Assembly: GCA_029216955.1 (NCBI GenBank)
Contig: JANAVB010004124.1
Coordinates: 1-64,000, forward strand
DNA length: 64,000 bases
From: Iris pallida
Lineage: Eukaryota > Streptophyta > Magnoliopsida > Asparagales > Iridaceae
Reading direction: 5' to 3'
The position numbers were made by a program, and so were the translations under genes. Shown piece after piece: positions 35,832-46,076 of this stretch. The notes under the pieces are model-generated. The model had not been told where the DNA came from. It made no database searches and saw only the letters and a list, made by a program, of their open reading frames with translations. Each line of letters starts with the position of its first letter. Positions within the stretch are counted from its first letter, which is position 1.

Positions 35832-36279
35832 AATAGTCAGCGGGACGCCCTGGTAGTCAGAAGTTGGGACACTGTCTGAGCTCGACGAGCCTGCGCTGCC
35901 CGAGACTTCTTTCTTTTAGCACCTGAGAGTGCATAGTTGGAAGAGTCCATAGAGATTGGCACATGAGAGCATATGGGGTCAGGATCGCCTGAGAGGCGGT
36001 CGAAGACTGACCGTAAGCCGCATGGAGCAGATAGTATCCGGCTGGGTTTGGTGGCCGTGCAGGCTGTCTGCATGCGGCTGGCATGTGTGACCGCATGACC
36101 CTTCTATATGCGGCTAGGAATGGTGGCCTCATAAGCAGTCTGTATACGGCTGGCAGTCGTTGCCGCATGAGCAGTCTCTATGCGGCTGGCAGTCATGGCC
36201 GCATAAGCCTCCTTCATGCGGCTGGAAGTTCTGGCCGCATAAGCCTCCTGCATGCGGCTAACTTCTGTTGCCACATGAG
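35832..36279 (-). other. T2 leader, truncated
   Basis: Untranslated leader matching T1 10760-11120. It is dominated by GCCGCATGAG and its complement ATGCGGC, alternating about every 30 bases (36010-36275). It breaks off at TGCCACATGAG (36279). In T1 the same sequence continues into about 400 further bases and the primer-binding site; here it jumps into T3 gag. Confidence 0.75.
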
Positions 36280-37972
36280 TGCATAACCTCGTTCGCTAGC
36301 TTCAAAAAAATGTTCTTGGAACGATTTTATGAGGGAACCAATGACATGACTGTCTTCTCTCATCAAAATCAAACAACGACATAATGAAACGACTGAACGT
36401 TTTATTGAACGGTTCCGCCGTGAAGCACTCAAAATGCCTCTCAGAACTCCAGCTGCTTTAACTATAGATACTTGCAAATCAAACTTGTTGCCTATAATCA
36501 GCATGTGGACAGGATCAACATAGTTCCAGTATTGGCCTTCTTTTATAATGAACGCCAAAGCCACAGACGAAAGTGTTGACAAATTCAAGCAATTAGGCAT
36601 TCAAATGCCTAATCTTGAAAAAGAAGAACTGCTACACTAAATAATAATGGCCGTCAGAACAATCGTAAGAGAAAAAAGACTTTGGCTATTAACCTCAAAG
36701 GCAAAGAAGCCCTAGCCATTAATGTAAATCAGCCAACATTTACCTCTTCAGCACCACCACAACGGGTACCTCGTCCAAAAGAAGAATACTCTTTCGATGA
36801 AAATGACATCATAAGTATCTTTGATTGCCTCATCAAGAGCAACAAACTCCAATTGCCAGAACCTAAAAGGCCCGATGAAGTTGGTAAGACTGACCATCCT
36901 AAATATTATGTTTACCACAGATTTATTGGACATCCAACTCGTCATGATCGACCCATCTACTTTACGGGATATGTTGATACCATGAAGGTTGATCGTATCC
37001 TGATTGATCCTGGGTCTACGCTCAGCATTATGCCAAAGACTCTACTAGATGTATTAAAGATTCTTGTACATAATTTTTCAACAACTATCACGACAATCCT
37101 GGGATTCAATTATAGGAGAAGTGAACCTTTGGGAAAGATTCGTCTGAAAGTTCAAATAGGCAATCTTCGTACGAAGGTTACTTTCTACATGATTGAAAAT
37201 TACGGCTCTTACAATGCTTTGCTAGGAAGCCCTTTTTGCATGAGCATAATATTGTACCATCCACTTTACATCAGTGCTTCAAATATGTGGATGCCAATGG
37301 AGAAGTCCAAAAAGAAGTAGCCGACCTGAATCCTTTCAGGGGGTTAAAGCATATTTTACGGACTCTCGGATGTACAGAGAGTAGTTCATGAAAGTTGTAT
37401 TGGCAATGGATAGTGGGGAGGATCAGAAACATACTTCAAAAGATGTTCTCGTGATTTTTATTAAAGGACGTGCTATTTGTCCTTCTTCTTCTCAGACATT
37501 GACCATACATCTTTTCTCTCATAACAAACAGCCTTCTGCTGTGGAAAAGAAACAAAGGGAGCTCACCTCTTCCGAGCCTCTTGTTATCGACCTTCGTCGT
37601 AACAAACCTCCTCCTTCTCTTTCTCCTCCTCTGGTTATCAATCTTACTAAGCCTTCTGTGAAGGCTAAGAATCATGTTGTAAATGACGATGTACAAATCA
37701 ATAAAGTAGCATCTCCTTTAAAGTATACTGATGTCTTTTATTTTGCTCGATGTTATTTAAAAATGTTAGATAACTTCGAACCACTTGCCATAGGAGCAGT
37801 TGAAGCTTCTCGAAATAAAGTATTGCTCGAGCCAATACAGGACTCCTTGTTCTTAGTTCCTTCCAGGAAGAAAGATGAACTTTCTATACTTTTTAGTAAA
37901 GGAACATAACAAAAGATCACGCCCGATAGCGAAGAAGAAAATCAAGATAACGGAAGACTTCAACTACGTCGT
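36280..37972 (+). repeat. Direct duplication of T3 gag-protease flank (copy of 23566-25247)
   Basis: From TGCATAACC(T/A)CG onward this matches 23566-25247 almost base for base and ends in the same gtcgt next to an LTR. It is less decayed: one 212-codon frame (36682-37320) joins gag C-terminus to protease with LIDPGSTLSIMPKTLLDVL intact, and 37388-37909 covers the linker. The first copy has extra frameshifts. The left edge lies inside the gag reading frame, so it is a rearrangement breakpoint, not an element end. Confidence 0.9.
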
Positions 37973-39458
37973 TGTTTGCCATTGATTGTAAAAGTGCAAA
38001 ACAATTTTATAGAAGGACTGAACTTAGACTCACAATACAAACTCGCTCGTACAAAAAAAGCCTAGGAATGAAAACCTAGGTACATTAATCTAAGTACGAT
38101 TGTTTATTTTTAATTTTGTGGGGTGACGATAGAGGTTCGGGAAAGCGACGACAGCTCTGCCTTATTTCTTGGACGATCGGACGTAGCCTTGGCTCTAATG
38201 AAGAAATGCTCTCGGGATGTGTGGGAAGACTCTTCTGTGCGTGCTTTTATCTCTCTGTGTGTCCAGCCGGGTGGAGAGAATCCCTTTTGTAAGGGAATGA
38301 CACCTTGCTATTTATAGGAGTGGGGTGTGATCGTTAGGGTTTGCAATGATTGCCTCTTGAAAAGTCGATGGTTTTGGGATTAATTATAATTTTCCTTGAT
38401 CATGTTTTGTTGGCAATTGATCTGGGCCGTTAATCTTGATTGCAACAAATCTGGGCAGTTAATGTTGATTGTGCCAAATTCGTATGGACAATTAATGCTG
38501 ATTATCACAAATCTTTATGATAAACTCGGATCTCCTGCCACGTGTTTAATTTGCTTGATTGCCGTAAATCTGATTTGATTCGAGTAATTATGATGATTGC
38601 ACTAAATATAGTTGTTGGGATTTGTTGATAAATCTTGATTGATCTGGTGCCACGTGTCCAACCATCATTATGCTGCAAGCCGTAAGGACACGGGGGAAAT
38701 TGATGTTCTGCTACGTGTCCTAACCACGAGCCACAGGGACAAGGTGTCTTTGACAGAGCCGCATGAGGGTAGTTTCTCAGGATTTGAACCGCATGAAGGT
38801 GGCAGCCGCATAGATATGGCCTCCGCAATCTGAGCCGCATGAGGGTGGTTTCTAACTGAATCGCATAAGACTGGCCATGTGTCAAGGCTGCATGGGCGTG
38901 GCCCCTCAACATTTGAGCCGCATGGAGATGGTCCCCATGATCCGAGCCGCATGAGAGTAGCGGCCGCATGGGGTGGCTTCTCAGGATTTGAGCCGCATGA
39001 AGACGGTCCCATGATCCGAGCCGTATGAGAGTAGCGGCCGCATGGGGGTAGCCTCCACCTAGACCGCATGTGGCTGGCCATGTGTCAAAGCCGTATGGAA
39101 GATTTTGGGATTTGATGGATCGTGCCAACTATAGAGAGAGATCTTCTTCGTTTCCCTAGGAGCACGCCATCATGTTAGAGTCGTCATTGCAGCTTTATGT
39201 CAGAGCTGTAGTTCACTTTTATGTCAGAGCTGCCTTGTTGTGTCAGAGCATTAAATAGGGCCGCTGCTTAATGGCCAGCAGTAGAGACGAGCCGCATAAG
39301 GCCACGTGGCTTTTATTTAGGCCACATGGCTAGGTTAGCGTCTTTTGAGCCGCATAAAACTCCTGAGCCGTATGAGACTCTGGGAGCTTCTTTGAACCGC
39401 ATGAGACTCCATCTGTTTTGAACCGCATAATTTTTCTGTTCTTTTCCATGCTTCTACA
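37973..39458 (-). mobile_element. Second T2 LTR (1486 bp)
   Basis: Copy of 25248-26709 with the same ends. It is flanked on both sides by T3 sequence (gtcgt to the left, gtcat to the right), so it has the form of a solo LTR in T3. TATA box at 38308-38317. Of the CCACGTGT(C/T) sites, those at 38538 and 38650 remain; those matching 25966, 26129 and 26330 read TACGTG, CATGTG and CATGTG, C-to-T changes at or next to CpG. Confidence 0.85.
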
Positions 39459-40017
39459 GTCATTATAGTCAACAATCAAAAGATATCATTCAAAAGATGG
39501 GCTATAATTTTAAAGCTGGTCTCAATGGCGGCAAAGGAAGGTGAACTCCTATTCGTATTCCTGCTATGAAAGAAAAATCACAACAACACTACGATAAATC
39601 GAAGCGGGTATTAGGTTATACTTCACCAACTCCGACTCCAGAAGCTTCTGAATCCGAGAAAGAAGAACGATCTAACTATTCTGATTCTATCTCATGGGAT
39701 TCAGATACCAGTATAGGGCACGTCCATCGTGTGACTCTATCTTCCAATATGGTGACTGTTGAGTTCTCGGAAGATTATGAAGACTTTGCCGAATCTTCTG
39801 AATCTGATCCTTGGGCACAAAGGATGGATACTCAATGGGAGCTTCACTTTGAGCAATGCGAGCCACCTACTGAAGATCAGTTGGTTCAAGTCAATATTGG
39901 AGACAAAGTTTCTCCAAAACTGATATTTGTCAGCAAAAGCCTCCATGAAGTGGATAAACAGGAACTAATCTAACTCATTAGGGAATATATTAATGTATTT
40001 GGTTGGAGCTATGTAGA
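39459..40017 (+). pseudogene. T3 protease-RT linker (right of T2)
   Basis: Resumes in mid-polyprotein with QSKDIIQKMGY (matching T2 QSKYLMQKQGY), then KSKRVLGYTSPTPTPEAS and an acidic run DYEDFAESSESDPWAQRMD. It ends with LVQVNIGDKVSPKLIFVSKSL just before RT. The main frame is 39566-39973. Confidence 0.75.
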
Positions 40018-41135
40018 CATACCGGGGTTGGATCCTCAGATCGCTACCCACAAGCTCAATATTCTGCCAAATGCGAAGCCAGTCAAACAGCAACAACGTC
40101 GGTTTCGACCTGACATGATGGATGCCAAAGAAGCTGAAGTCAAGAAACTCGTCGCCTGTAGTTTTATCAGAGAAGAACAACATTCAGACTGAGTGGCTAA
40201 TGTTGTCCCAGTTTTGAAAAAGACAGAAAAAGTCTGGGTCTGTATCGACTTCAGAGACCTTAATGAAGCTTATACCAAACACGAATTTTCTCTCCCAATC
40301 ACTGATGTCATGATTGACAATACTTGCGGATTTGAACGTATGTCCTTTATGGATAGATTTTCAGGATACAATCAAATCAAGATGCATCCGGAAGATGAGA
40401 AGCATACATCTTTCTGTACTCCTCTTGGAATCTATTGCTATGCTGTCATGCCATTCGGTCTTAAGAACGCTGGTGCAATATATCAACAAGCCACGAGTGC
40501 CATCTTTCATAATCATTTATGAAAGATTTTTTAATGTTATGTTGACGATATTGCTGTTAAAAGTCATTTAAAAGAAGACCATATTCAAGATTTGAGAACT
40601 ATTTTCGATCTAATGCTCCAGCATCAACTCAAGATGAATCCCACCAAGTCATTCCTGGGAGTCTCTAGTGGCAAATTTTATGGATTCGTTATTACCTCTA
40701 AAGGTATACACGTTAACCCTGAGAAAATCAAAGCCATTCAAGAGATGCATCCTCCACGCAACCTAAAAGAGCTATGAGGATTCCAGGGACGGCTTGCATA
40801 CATCAGAAGATTTGTCTCAAATCTCTCTGGACGCTGTAGACCGTTCACTCAACTCATGAAGAAAGGTGTGTCTTTCATTTGGACCGAAGAATGTCAACAA
40901 GCATTTGAAGACATAAAATGGTACTTGATGAACCCTCCAATTCTAGTGCCTCCAGTGTCAGGAATACCTTTCGTGATGTATGTTCGAGCAATGGACCACC
41001 CTTTAGGTGCTTTATTAGCTCAGAAGAATAAAGAAGGTCATGAGCAGGCTATCTACTACCTTAGCCGCATGATAATTGGAGCTGAGCATCAATACACTCC
41101 AGTAGAAAAAAATGTCTAGCTTTGATGTTTACTGT
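40018..41135 (+). pseudogene. T3 reverse transcriptase and first RNase H
   Basis: RT: KVWVCIDFRDLNEAY (from 40228), DNTCGFERMSFMDRFSGYNQIKM, VMPFGLKNAGAIYQQA, then active-site YVDD at 40538-40549 in a shifted frame, and MNPTKSFLGVSSGKFYGFV. Thumb GRLAYIRRFVSNLSGR (about 40790). First RNase H 40856-41119: GVSFIWTEECQQAFEDIK, FVMYVRAMDHPLGALLAQ, QAIYYLSR. Stops at 40190-40192 (a Trp position in T1), 40775 and 41117. Confidence 0.85.
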
Positions 41136-41142
41136 TTAAAAG

Positions 41143-41841
41143 ATGAAAAATTATATCACTGGCCAAACTATTCATGTTATTTCTAGAGTTAACCCTCTCA
41201 GGGTCCTGATGAAGAAACCTAGTACCCTCAATTCTAGGCTTGTAATATGGGCCATATTGTTAGCACAATATGATATGGTTTATGTTACTCAAAAGTCTGT
41301 TAAAGGTCAAGCTCTTGGTAAGTTTCTAGCAGCTCATCCAGTTCCCGAAACATCTAAACTCTACGATGAGATTCTAGATGAAACCTTGGATTCCAACATG
41401 ATTTCAAAAGAAATTCTAATTTGGCGTTTATTCATTGATGGTGCATCTAGAATTGGACCAAAAGGTACTATTGTTGCTGGAGTTGGAGTCGTTCTTGTCT
41501 CAACGGAAGGGTTAGCTATTCAAAGAGCTTATTCTTTAGATGAGTCGTGTTCCAACAATGTGGCTGAATACAATGCTCTGCTCATTGGTTTCTAATTGGC
41601 TCAACAATTAGATATTGAGTATCTTGAAGTTTACGGAGACTCAAAACTGATTGTCAATCAAGTTAGAGGCACATACGAAGTTCGACATCAAGATTTGGTT
41701 CCATATCATGAAGCGACAATCAGGCTGGCCACTTCATTCAATGGTTTCTTCATTGAACACGTACGCCGAGCATGTAACACGGAAGCTGATGCACTGGCTA
41801 ATCTTGCAGCAGTATTAGCAATTCCCGTCAAAAGACAATAA
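41143..41841 (+). pseudogene. T3 archaeal-type RNase H
   Basis: Two adjacent frames, 41143-41595 and 41596-41841, in the same register and split by one stop (TAA, 41593-41595). They hold SVKGQALGKFLAAHP, LFIDGASRIGPKGT, CSNNVAEYNALLIG, EVYGDSKLIVNQVRG and FIEHVRRACNTEADALANL. The catalytic acidic residues in FIDGAS, AEYNA, YGDS and EADA are all present. This confirms the Tat lineage. Confidence 0.85.
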
Positions 41842-43215
41842 ATGATCGTCATTACTAATAGAGAGTTATTTTGTGTCCAGAATAACTTAAATATGGAAGT
41901 TAACAACCCAAACATAGAATTCAACAATTTGGTTGAAATTTGTACCATCAGTGAAGACTGGAGGACTCCTTTTATAGACTTCGTGGTCCATGATATCCTA
42001 CCTGAAAACCCTAAGGAGGCTACAATAATTTGACGATAGTCACTCAGATTTTATTATAATCATACTCTAAAGACACTCTACCGACGAACGTACGACGGTT
42101 TACTCCTACGTTGTTTTGCTGGGGAAGAAGCAAAACAAATACTTCGTGAAGCTCATGACGGTATTTGTGGTGCACATCAACCTGGTCCTAAATTACAGGA
42201 TCGTATCCGCCGAATGGGTTATTATTGGCACTCGATGGTATCTGATACAATCGTGTATACAAGAAAGTGCCGAGCATGTCAAATCCACGCTGACTTTATT
42301 CATCAACCGTCTGAATTCCTTCACCCGACGACAGTATTCTGGCCCTTTGAAGCTTGGCAAATGGATGTCATCGGTCCTATCAACCCTCCTTCGTCCAGAG
42401 GACATCGGTTCATATTTGCCATAACTGATTACTTCTCAAAATAGGCTGAAGCTATACCTCTAGCTGAGGTCAAGACAAGCAGCGTCATCAACTTTATCAA
42501 ACATCATGTGATTGATAGGTTCGGTGTTCCTTGACGAATCATTCATGATAATGGGCCACAATTTATCAGTCAAAAATTTACTCGATTCTGCGAGGACAAC
42601 AGAATCAATAATATTGCTTCTACAGCTTATAATCCTGCAGCTAACGGGTTGGTAGAAGCATTTAACAAAACCATCATCAAACTCCTCAAGAAGTTTGTTT
42701 CTACCAACAAACGAAACTGGAATGAGAAGCTTGGAGAATGTCTATAGGCTTACCGTACTACTATATATACTCCTACAGGCTGCACACCTTTCTCTTTGGT
42801 GTACGGATGCGAGGCTGTCTTAATATTAGAAATCCAGATCCCTTCCCTAAGGATTTCTATTGACAATGAATTAACAACCAAAAACAATGATCGCCTGAGA
42901 CTTCAGGAGCTTGAAGCGCTTGACGAAAAATGGCTCCTAGCTCAACAACATATTGAGTTATACCAAGCTCGTATATCAAAAGCCTTCAACCGTAAAGTTA
43001 AAGCTCGATCATTTCAAAAAGGAGAACTAGTTCTAACCATCAGATGTCCTATGACTATGACGCACATGAGCAAAGGAAAATTTGAAGCGAAGTGGGAAGG
43101 ACCTTATGTTGTAAGTAAAGTTTTCTCCAACGGAGCTTATCAATTAACTGGTATGGATGGTTGAGTCGTCATGATGCCCATTAATGGCAAATTTCTCAAG
43201 AAATATTATGTTTGA
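41842..43215 (+). pseudogene. T3 integrase
   Basis: Segments in order: 41842-42033 (ELFCVQNN...DFVVHDILPEN), zinc-binding region about 42110-42280 ending CRACQIHADFIHQ, D in WQMDVIGP (about 42360), D in IIHDNGPQF (about 42545), E in GLVEAFNKT (about 42650). The C-terminal domain (42796-43164) has ALDEKWLLAQQHIELYQARI and KWEGPYVVSKVFSNGAYQL; the end is MPINGKFLKKYYV. In-frame stops at 42442-42444 and 42744-42746 replace Trp codons of T2, and that at 42532-42534 replaces an Arg CGA. Confidence 0.85.
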
Positions 43216-43276
43216 AGAATGTAAATAAAATTCCTTTTTCTTTGCATAAATTTAAAACAGAAGAAAATACATAAAA

Positions 43277-43567
43277 TTAACGAGGACCAGAGTCCTCTAG
43301 ATTAAAAACGTATTTCGCAAGAAGCTCGAAGACATTATTTACCGATGACACCAGCAGTTCGCAGGCAGCTTTCCTTAAAGCTTCTTCTTCAGTAGTACTC
43401 CCAGGCTCCACTAGTTCGACGAGAATGTCCCGCTTCTGTCCAGGGACAGCCGAACTTTATCTGACTTCTGGTTGAATAGGCGGTAGAGGCTCAACGAATG
43501 GAGTGTTGAGGACAACTTCGATCTTTGCGATAACTCCCCTCTCCCTAGGCATTTCTTTTGAAGACAT
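43277..43567 (-). pseudogene. Antisense reading frame aORF-1 (97 codons, one stop)
   Basis: Starts MSSKEMPRERGVIAKIEVV at 43567 and ends EDSGPR-stop at 43277. One TAA at codon 37 (43457-43459) interrupts an otherwise sensible acidic protein. A TATA box (CTATAAATAG, 43618-43627) lies 51 bases upstream on the same strand, giving a short, AUG-free leader. The stop lies 62 bases past the pol stop. The N-terminus resembles that of antisense exon 1 (M-x-x-K...G-I-x-I-E-V pattern), so the two may be diverged duplicates. No known domain is recognised. Confidence 0.45.
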
Positions 43568-43617
43568 TTGCAAAAATAGGAAAAGTGGTGAATGATGCTC
43601 TCAGAAAAGTTCTACAC

Positions 43618-43627
43618 TATTTATAGT
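43618..43627 (-). promoter_or_regulatory. TATA box upstream of aORF-1
   Basis: CTATAAATAG on the minus strand, an ideal plant TATA box, 51 bases before the aORF-1 start codon. A start site about 30 bases downstream would leave a leader of roughly 15-20 bases. Confidence 0.45.
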
Positions 43628-44433
43628 CAGAAAAGCCAAACGTTTTGTCTCGCGAATCAAAACAACCATTCCTCGAAAAGGCATGTTCGTTCATCTTGTG
43701 AAGAGATCTTCATTTCTTCTTAGAATTGAAGCGACCTTTCTTTGAAAAGGCATGCTGATTCATCCGTCTTTTCATCTCTACTTCATTGTGGGAATGGGCC
43801 TACATTTATAATAAATTCCCGTGAAGTCTATCCAAATCATCAAATTCTGTCTTTTGAAACCCAGCTGTTTTAAAAGATATCTTTTCTTTATGATAAATCC
43901 AGATATTGTCTTTTTAGACACAATATTCCGTCTTTAAGTCCCAACGGACTTGAAGATCATTTATAAAAAATGAATTCACATCCACATTACCTCTGGATTC
44001 TATTTTCTATATCATCACACCAAATCAAATCGTAAAGAAGAGAAAATCATTCTTTATTCCTTCTTTAAAAATATAGTTACATCTTAATGGAAATCTATTA
44101 CATATCTGGTTTTTATTCTCGATACATCTTAAAGGAAATCTATTACATCTCAGATTTTCATTCTAAATCTAACAAATGAAGGTCCATTACAACTTTGGAT
44201 CTTCTTGTTAATGCCAGTTCCTTGTCGTCTCGGCCTGAAGCAACAAGCAAGACAATGGAACTAACTCTGGTCTTCTCTCTCAGAATGACGAGAGCAGAAC
44301 CCCAGAGTACATAAGCTCAAAGATAAGCTGCTGTCAATACAACTGGTGAAGAAGAGACGACCCGCCATGAGAATTAGGAATGAGATCACCCTCATGATAC
44401 GATTCCTAATTCTGTCTCTCCACCGTCCAACTC

Positions 44434-44612
44434 TCATGTATAAAGGCCCTTCCTACAATCTGAGGAAGACCCTTCTGGAACTTGGAGAGTCCTGCGCTGT
44501 CTGATTTGAGCGTCAGAATCACATGAGTTGTCTGATGTGAGTGTCAGAAGAATGCTTCCCACAGAATCCAAGTCGCCAATGCCAGTTCTGAAGAAGCCTG
44601 CCAACCAAATTT
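44434..44612 (-). pseudogene. T3 antisense gene, exon 3
   Basis: Begins after the acceptor TTTGTTGATATTTGCAG (CAG at 44613-44615) and reads IWLAGFFRTGIGDLDSVG...CRKGLYT-stop to 44434. The frame is open backward through the acceptor to 44646, but the codon phase fits a splice from the donor at 44996. The same exon with an acceptor at the same point occurs in T1 (1258 on), though T1 and T3 differ widely elsewhere. Conservation of acceptor plus the TGIGD block argues for a real exon. Confidence 0.5.
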
Positions 44613-44996
44613 CTGCAAATATCAACAAAGAAAGAAAACTTAGCAAAATCTATCAACTGTGCGCCTTCGATTAACAGGCGCACATCATCAGAGTCAGCCT
44701 ATAGGCGCCTACGATAAAACATGTGCCTCTGACCTAAGTCAGGCACTGGATTGCAGTGTGCGCCTCTTCTCAAAAATTCAGGTGCACATCTACAACATGC
44801 GCCTCTGACCGAAGTCAGGCACTGGATTGTAGTGCACGCCTCTTCTCAGAATTTCTGGCGTACGTCTACAACATGTACCTCATTTCTATAAATCAGCGTT
44901 TGTCTTTTAACCGTCTTAGTATAAAGCGGTGCAAGTTAAACACAATTCATGAATGGTGCTCATGTATAGAAACTACTGGTTTTTGTTGGAACTTAC
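44613..44996 (-). other. Putative intron 2 of T3 antisense gene (384 bp)
   Basis: Donor GATG|GTAAGT (44996-44991) is a perfect GTAAGT; the acceptor has a long pyrimidine-rich run before GCAG. The flanking exons join in phase (one base carried over). The 76 bp repeat at 44725-44876 lies inside it. In T1 the corresponding intron end contains the GCCGCATGAG cluster. Confidence 0.45.
44725..44876. repeat. 76 bp tandem repeat (2 copies)
   Basis: GCCTCTGACC begins copies at 44725 and 44801. Units contain AAGTCAGGCACTGGATTG and CGCCTCTTCTCA. They are rich in the GCGCC/GGCGC-type motifs typical of the T3 LTR. Confidence 0.85.
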
Positions 44997-45207
44997 CATC
45001 AAAATCAGCTATGTTTGGGCGGAAGATCGTCGATGATGTAAAGCACAGCAAACCAACATCCGAAGACGCGGTTTACAGAAGAACAACATCAAATTTTGGT
45101 GGCGCAGAAAGGCTCACGAATGTTGAACTCTTGACCACCGAAGGGTTTCTGCAAAGAATCATTGCTATCAACAGAAAGAAGAAACGAAAAAAAAAGGTCA
45201 TGGACAT
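44997..45207 (-). pseudogene. T3 antisense gene, exon 2 (or alternative first exon)
   Basis: Two readings share one frame. As an internal exon it starts after TTCTTTGCAG (CAG at 45149-45151) and runs 45148-44997. As a first exon it starts at ATG 45207 with a hydrophobic signal-peptide-like stretch MSMTFFFRFFFLLIAMILC. A TTTAAATA box at 45231-45240 is rather close for the latter. One TAA (45073-45075) interrupts. It ends at the GTAAGT donor in phase with exon 3. The Phe-rich stretch may be just the intron pyrimidine tract translated, so I prefer the internal-exon reading. Confidence 0.4.
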
Positions 45208-45529
45208 TTCTTTTTGATTTCTTCTATCAACTATTTAAAGAGTTTAGAAGATATGAATGGGCACGTCATTCTAGGAGCCTATCTCGGGAAGGACCTAAAC
45301 AAAAGGTGCTTAAACCATACGAAAACGGCCACGTGTTCTTTGAAAAAATAGCAAACATTTAAGTTGGTCAAAAGGGTTCATTGGAATGCGCCACTAGACA
45401 GATCACACGAAAAGACTTGCAGAAAGGCGCCAGAAATAAAATTTTCATTTATTATATAGGGGAAAACAAGCCCCTACAAAATAAGTTACACAAAAGATAA
45501 AAGAAAAAGTGGCACCCCTAAAGAAACCA

Positions 45530-45838
45530 TTACTTCTTCTTATCTTCTTCACCAGCTTGGCGAAGAGAAGCGCCTAACGCGTGCATATCATGTATCCCTG
45601 AACGACACCTCAGATGAAGAAATCCTTCTGCGTCACCGCGCTCTTTAGAAAAGGTCGAAGGACCACTGTTCAGACGATCGAAGACTGTTGGGGTCAATCT
45701 AAAGTATTTTAAGAGATTATTTGCTTGTAGCAATTGTTCAGCCTCGGACAGGACTATAGGCGCAGTGTTAGGACTTGTCTTCTAAAATTTTACTTCGATA
45801 TTTATGCCGGTCGCCATCTCCTTCTTCTTAGGTGCCAT
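45530..45838 (-). pseudogene. T3 antisense gene, exon 1 / aORF-2 (103 codons, one stop)
   Basis: Starts MAPKKKEMATGINIEVKF at 45838, has one TAG at codon 19 (45782-45784), and ends EEDKKK-stop at 45530. A TATA box lies 40-50 bases upstream (45878-45888). The body (SEAEQLLQANNLLKYFRLT, then GIHDMHALGASLRQAGEEDKKK) looks like a small basic-ended protein. A possible donor GTAATG at 45533 would carry two bases into exon 2, matching its phase. This donor is weaker than the second one, so splicing here is tentative. Confidence 0.45.
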
Positions 45839-45877
45839 GGAAGTACAAAAGTGAAGGTTGAATACAAGGACCTCTCC

Positions 45878-45888
45878 CTTTATATATG
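45878..45888 (-). promoter_or_regulatory. TATA box of the T3 antisense gene
   Basis: CATATATAAAG on the minus strand, 40 bases before the MAPKKK start codon. Its spacing would put the start site just upstream of the ATG. It lies about 200 bases inside the element from the 3' LTR, so antisense transcription would be internal and independent of the LTR promoter. Confidence 0.45.
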
Positions 45889-46076
45889 ACCAACCAACGC
45901 TTCATATTCCCCATGGGAAACCGAACATCATCAATACAACTCGGGAAGACGAAAAGGTGATCGAATGTTTTCGAGAAGAAATTTATTATGTCGGTTGAGC
46001 ATTGACTGGCACAATCCAAACAAAACTAGCATATTTCAAAGTATTTCAAAACTCTGAAGTATTTTCAAGTTTCAAA

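Larger units (their letters stand above)
25248..39458 (-). mobile_element. T2: Tat-lineage element, minus strand, rearranged at its 5' end
   Basis: 3' LTR 25248-26709, purine tract, 3' untranslated repeats, integrase, archaeal-type RNase H, RT, protease, gag and leader up to 36279. Then comes a direct copy of the T3 flank (36280-37972) and a second LTR (37973-39458). Flanking five-mers are gtcgt (25243-25247) and gtcat (39459-39463), one base apart. The primer-binding site and distal leader are missing, replaced by the T3 copy. T2 is close to T1 in sequence and shares its LTR ends. Confidence 0.85.
43216..46076. other. T3 long 3' region with antisense genes
   Basis: About 2.9 kb separates pol from the polypurine tract (46077-46091), against about 1.2 kb in T2. 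Plus-strand coding is absent; the 44756-45217 plus-strand frame overlaps a repeat and lacks similarity to anything I know. The minus strand carries the reading frames and promoter-like signals listed next. Stretches 43630-44430 and 45240-45520 show nothing further. Confidence 0.6.

Noticed and set aside
44756..45217. 153-codon plus-strand frame in the T3 3' region
   Set aside because: It overlaps the 76 bp repeat and the opposite strand has the splice signals and conserved exon; it is best seen as a shadow.
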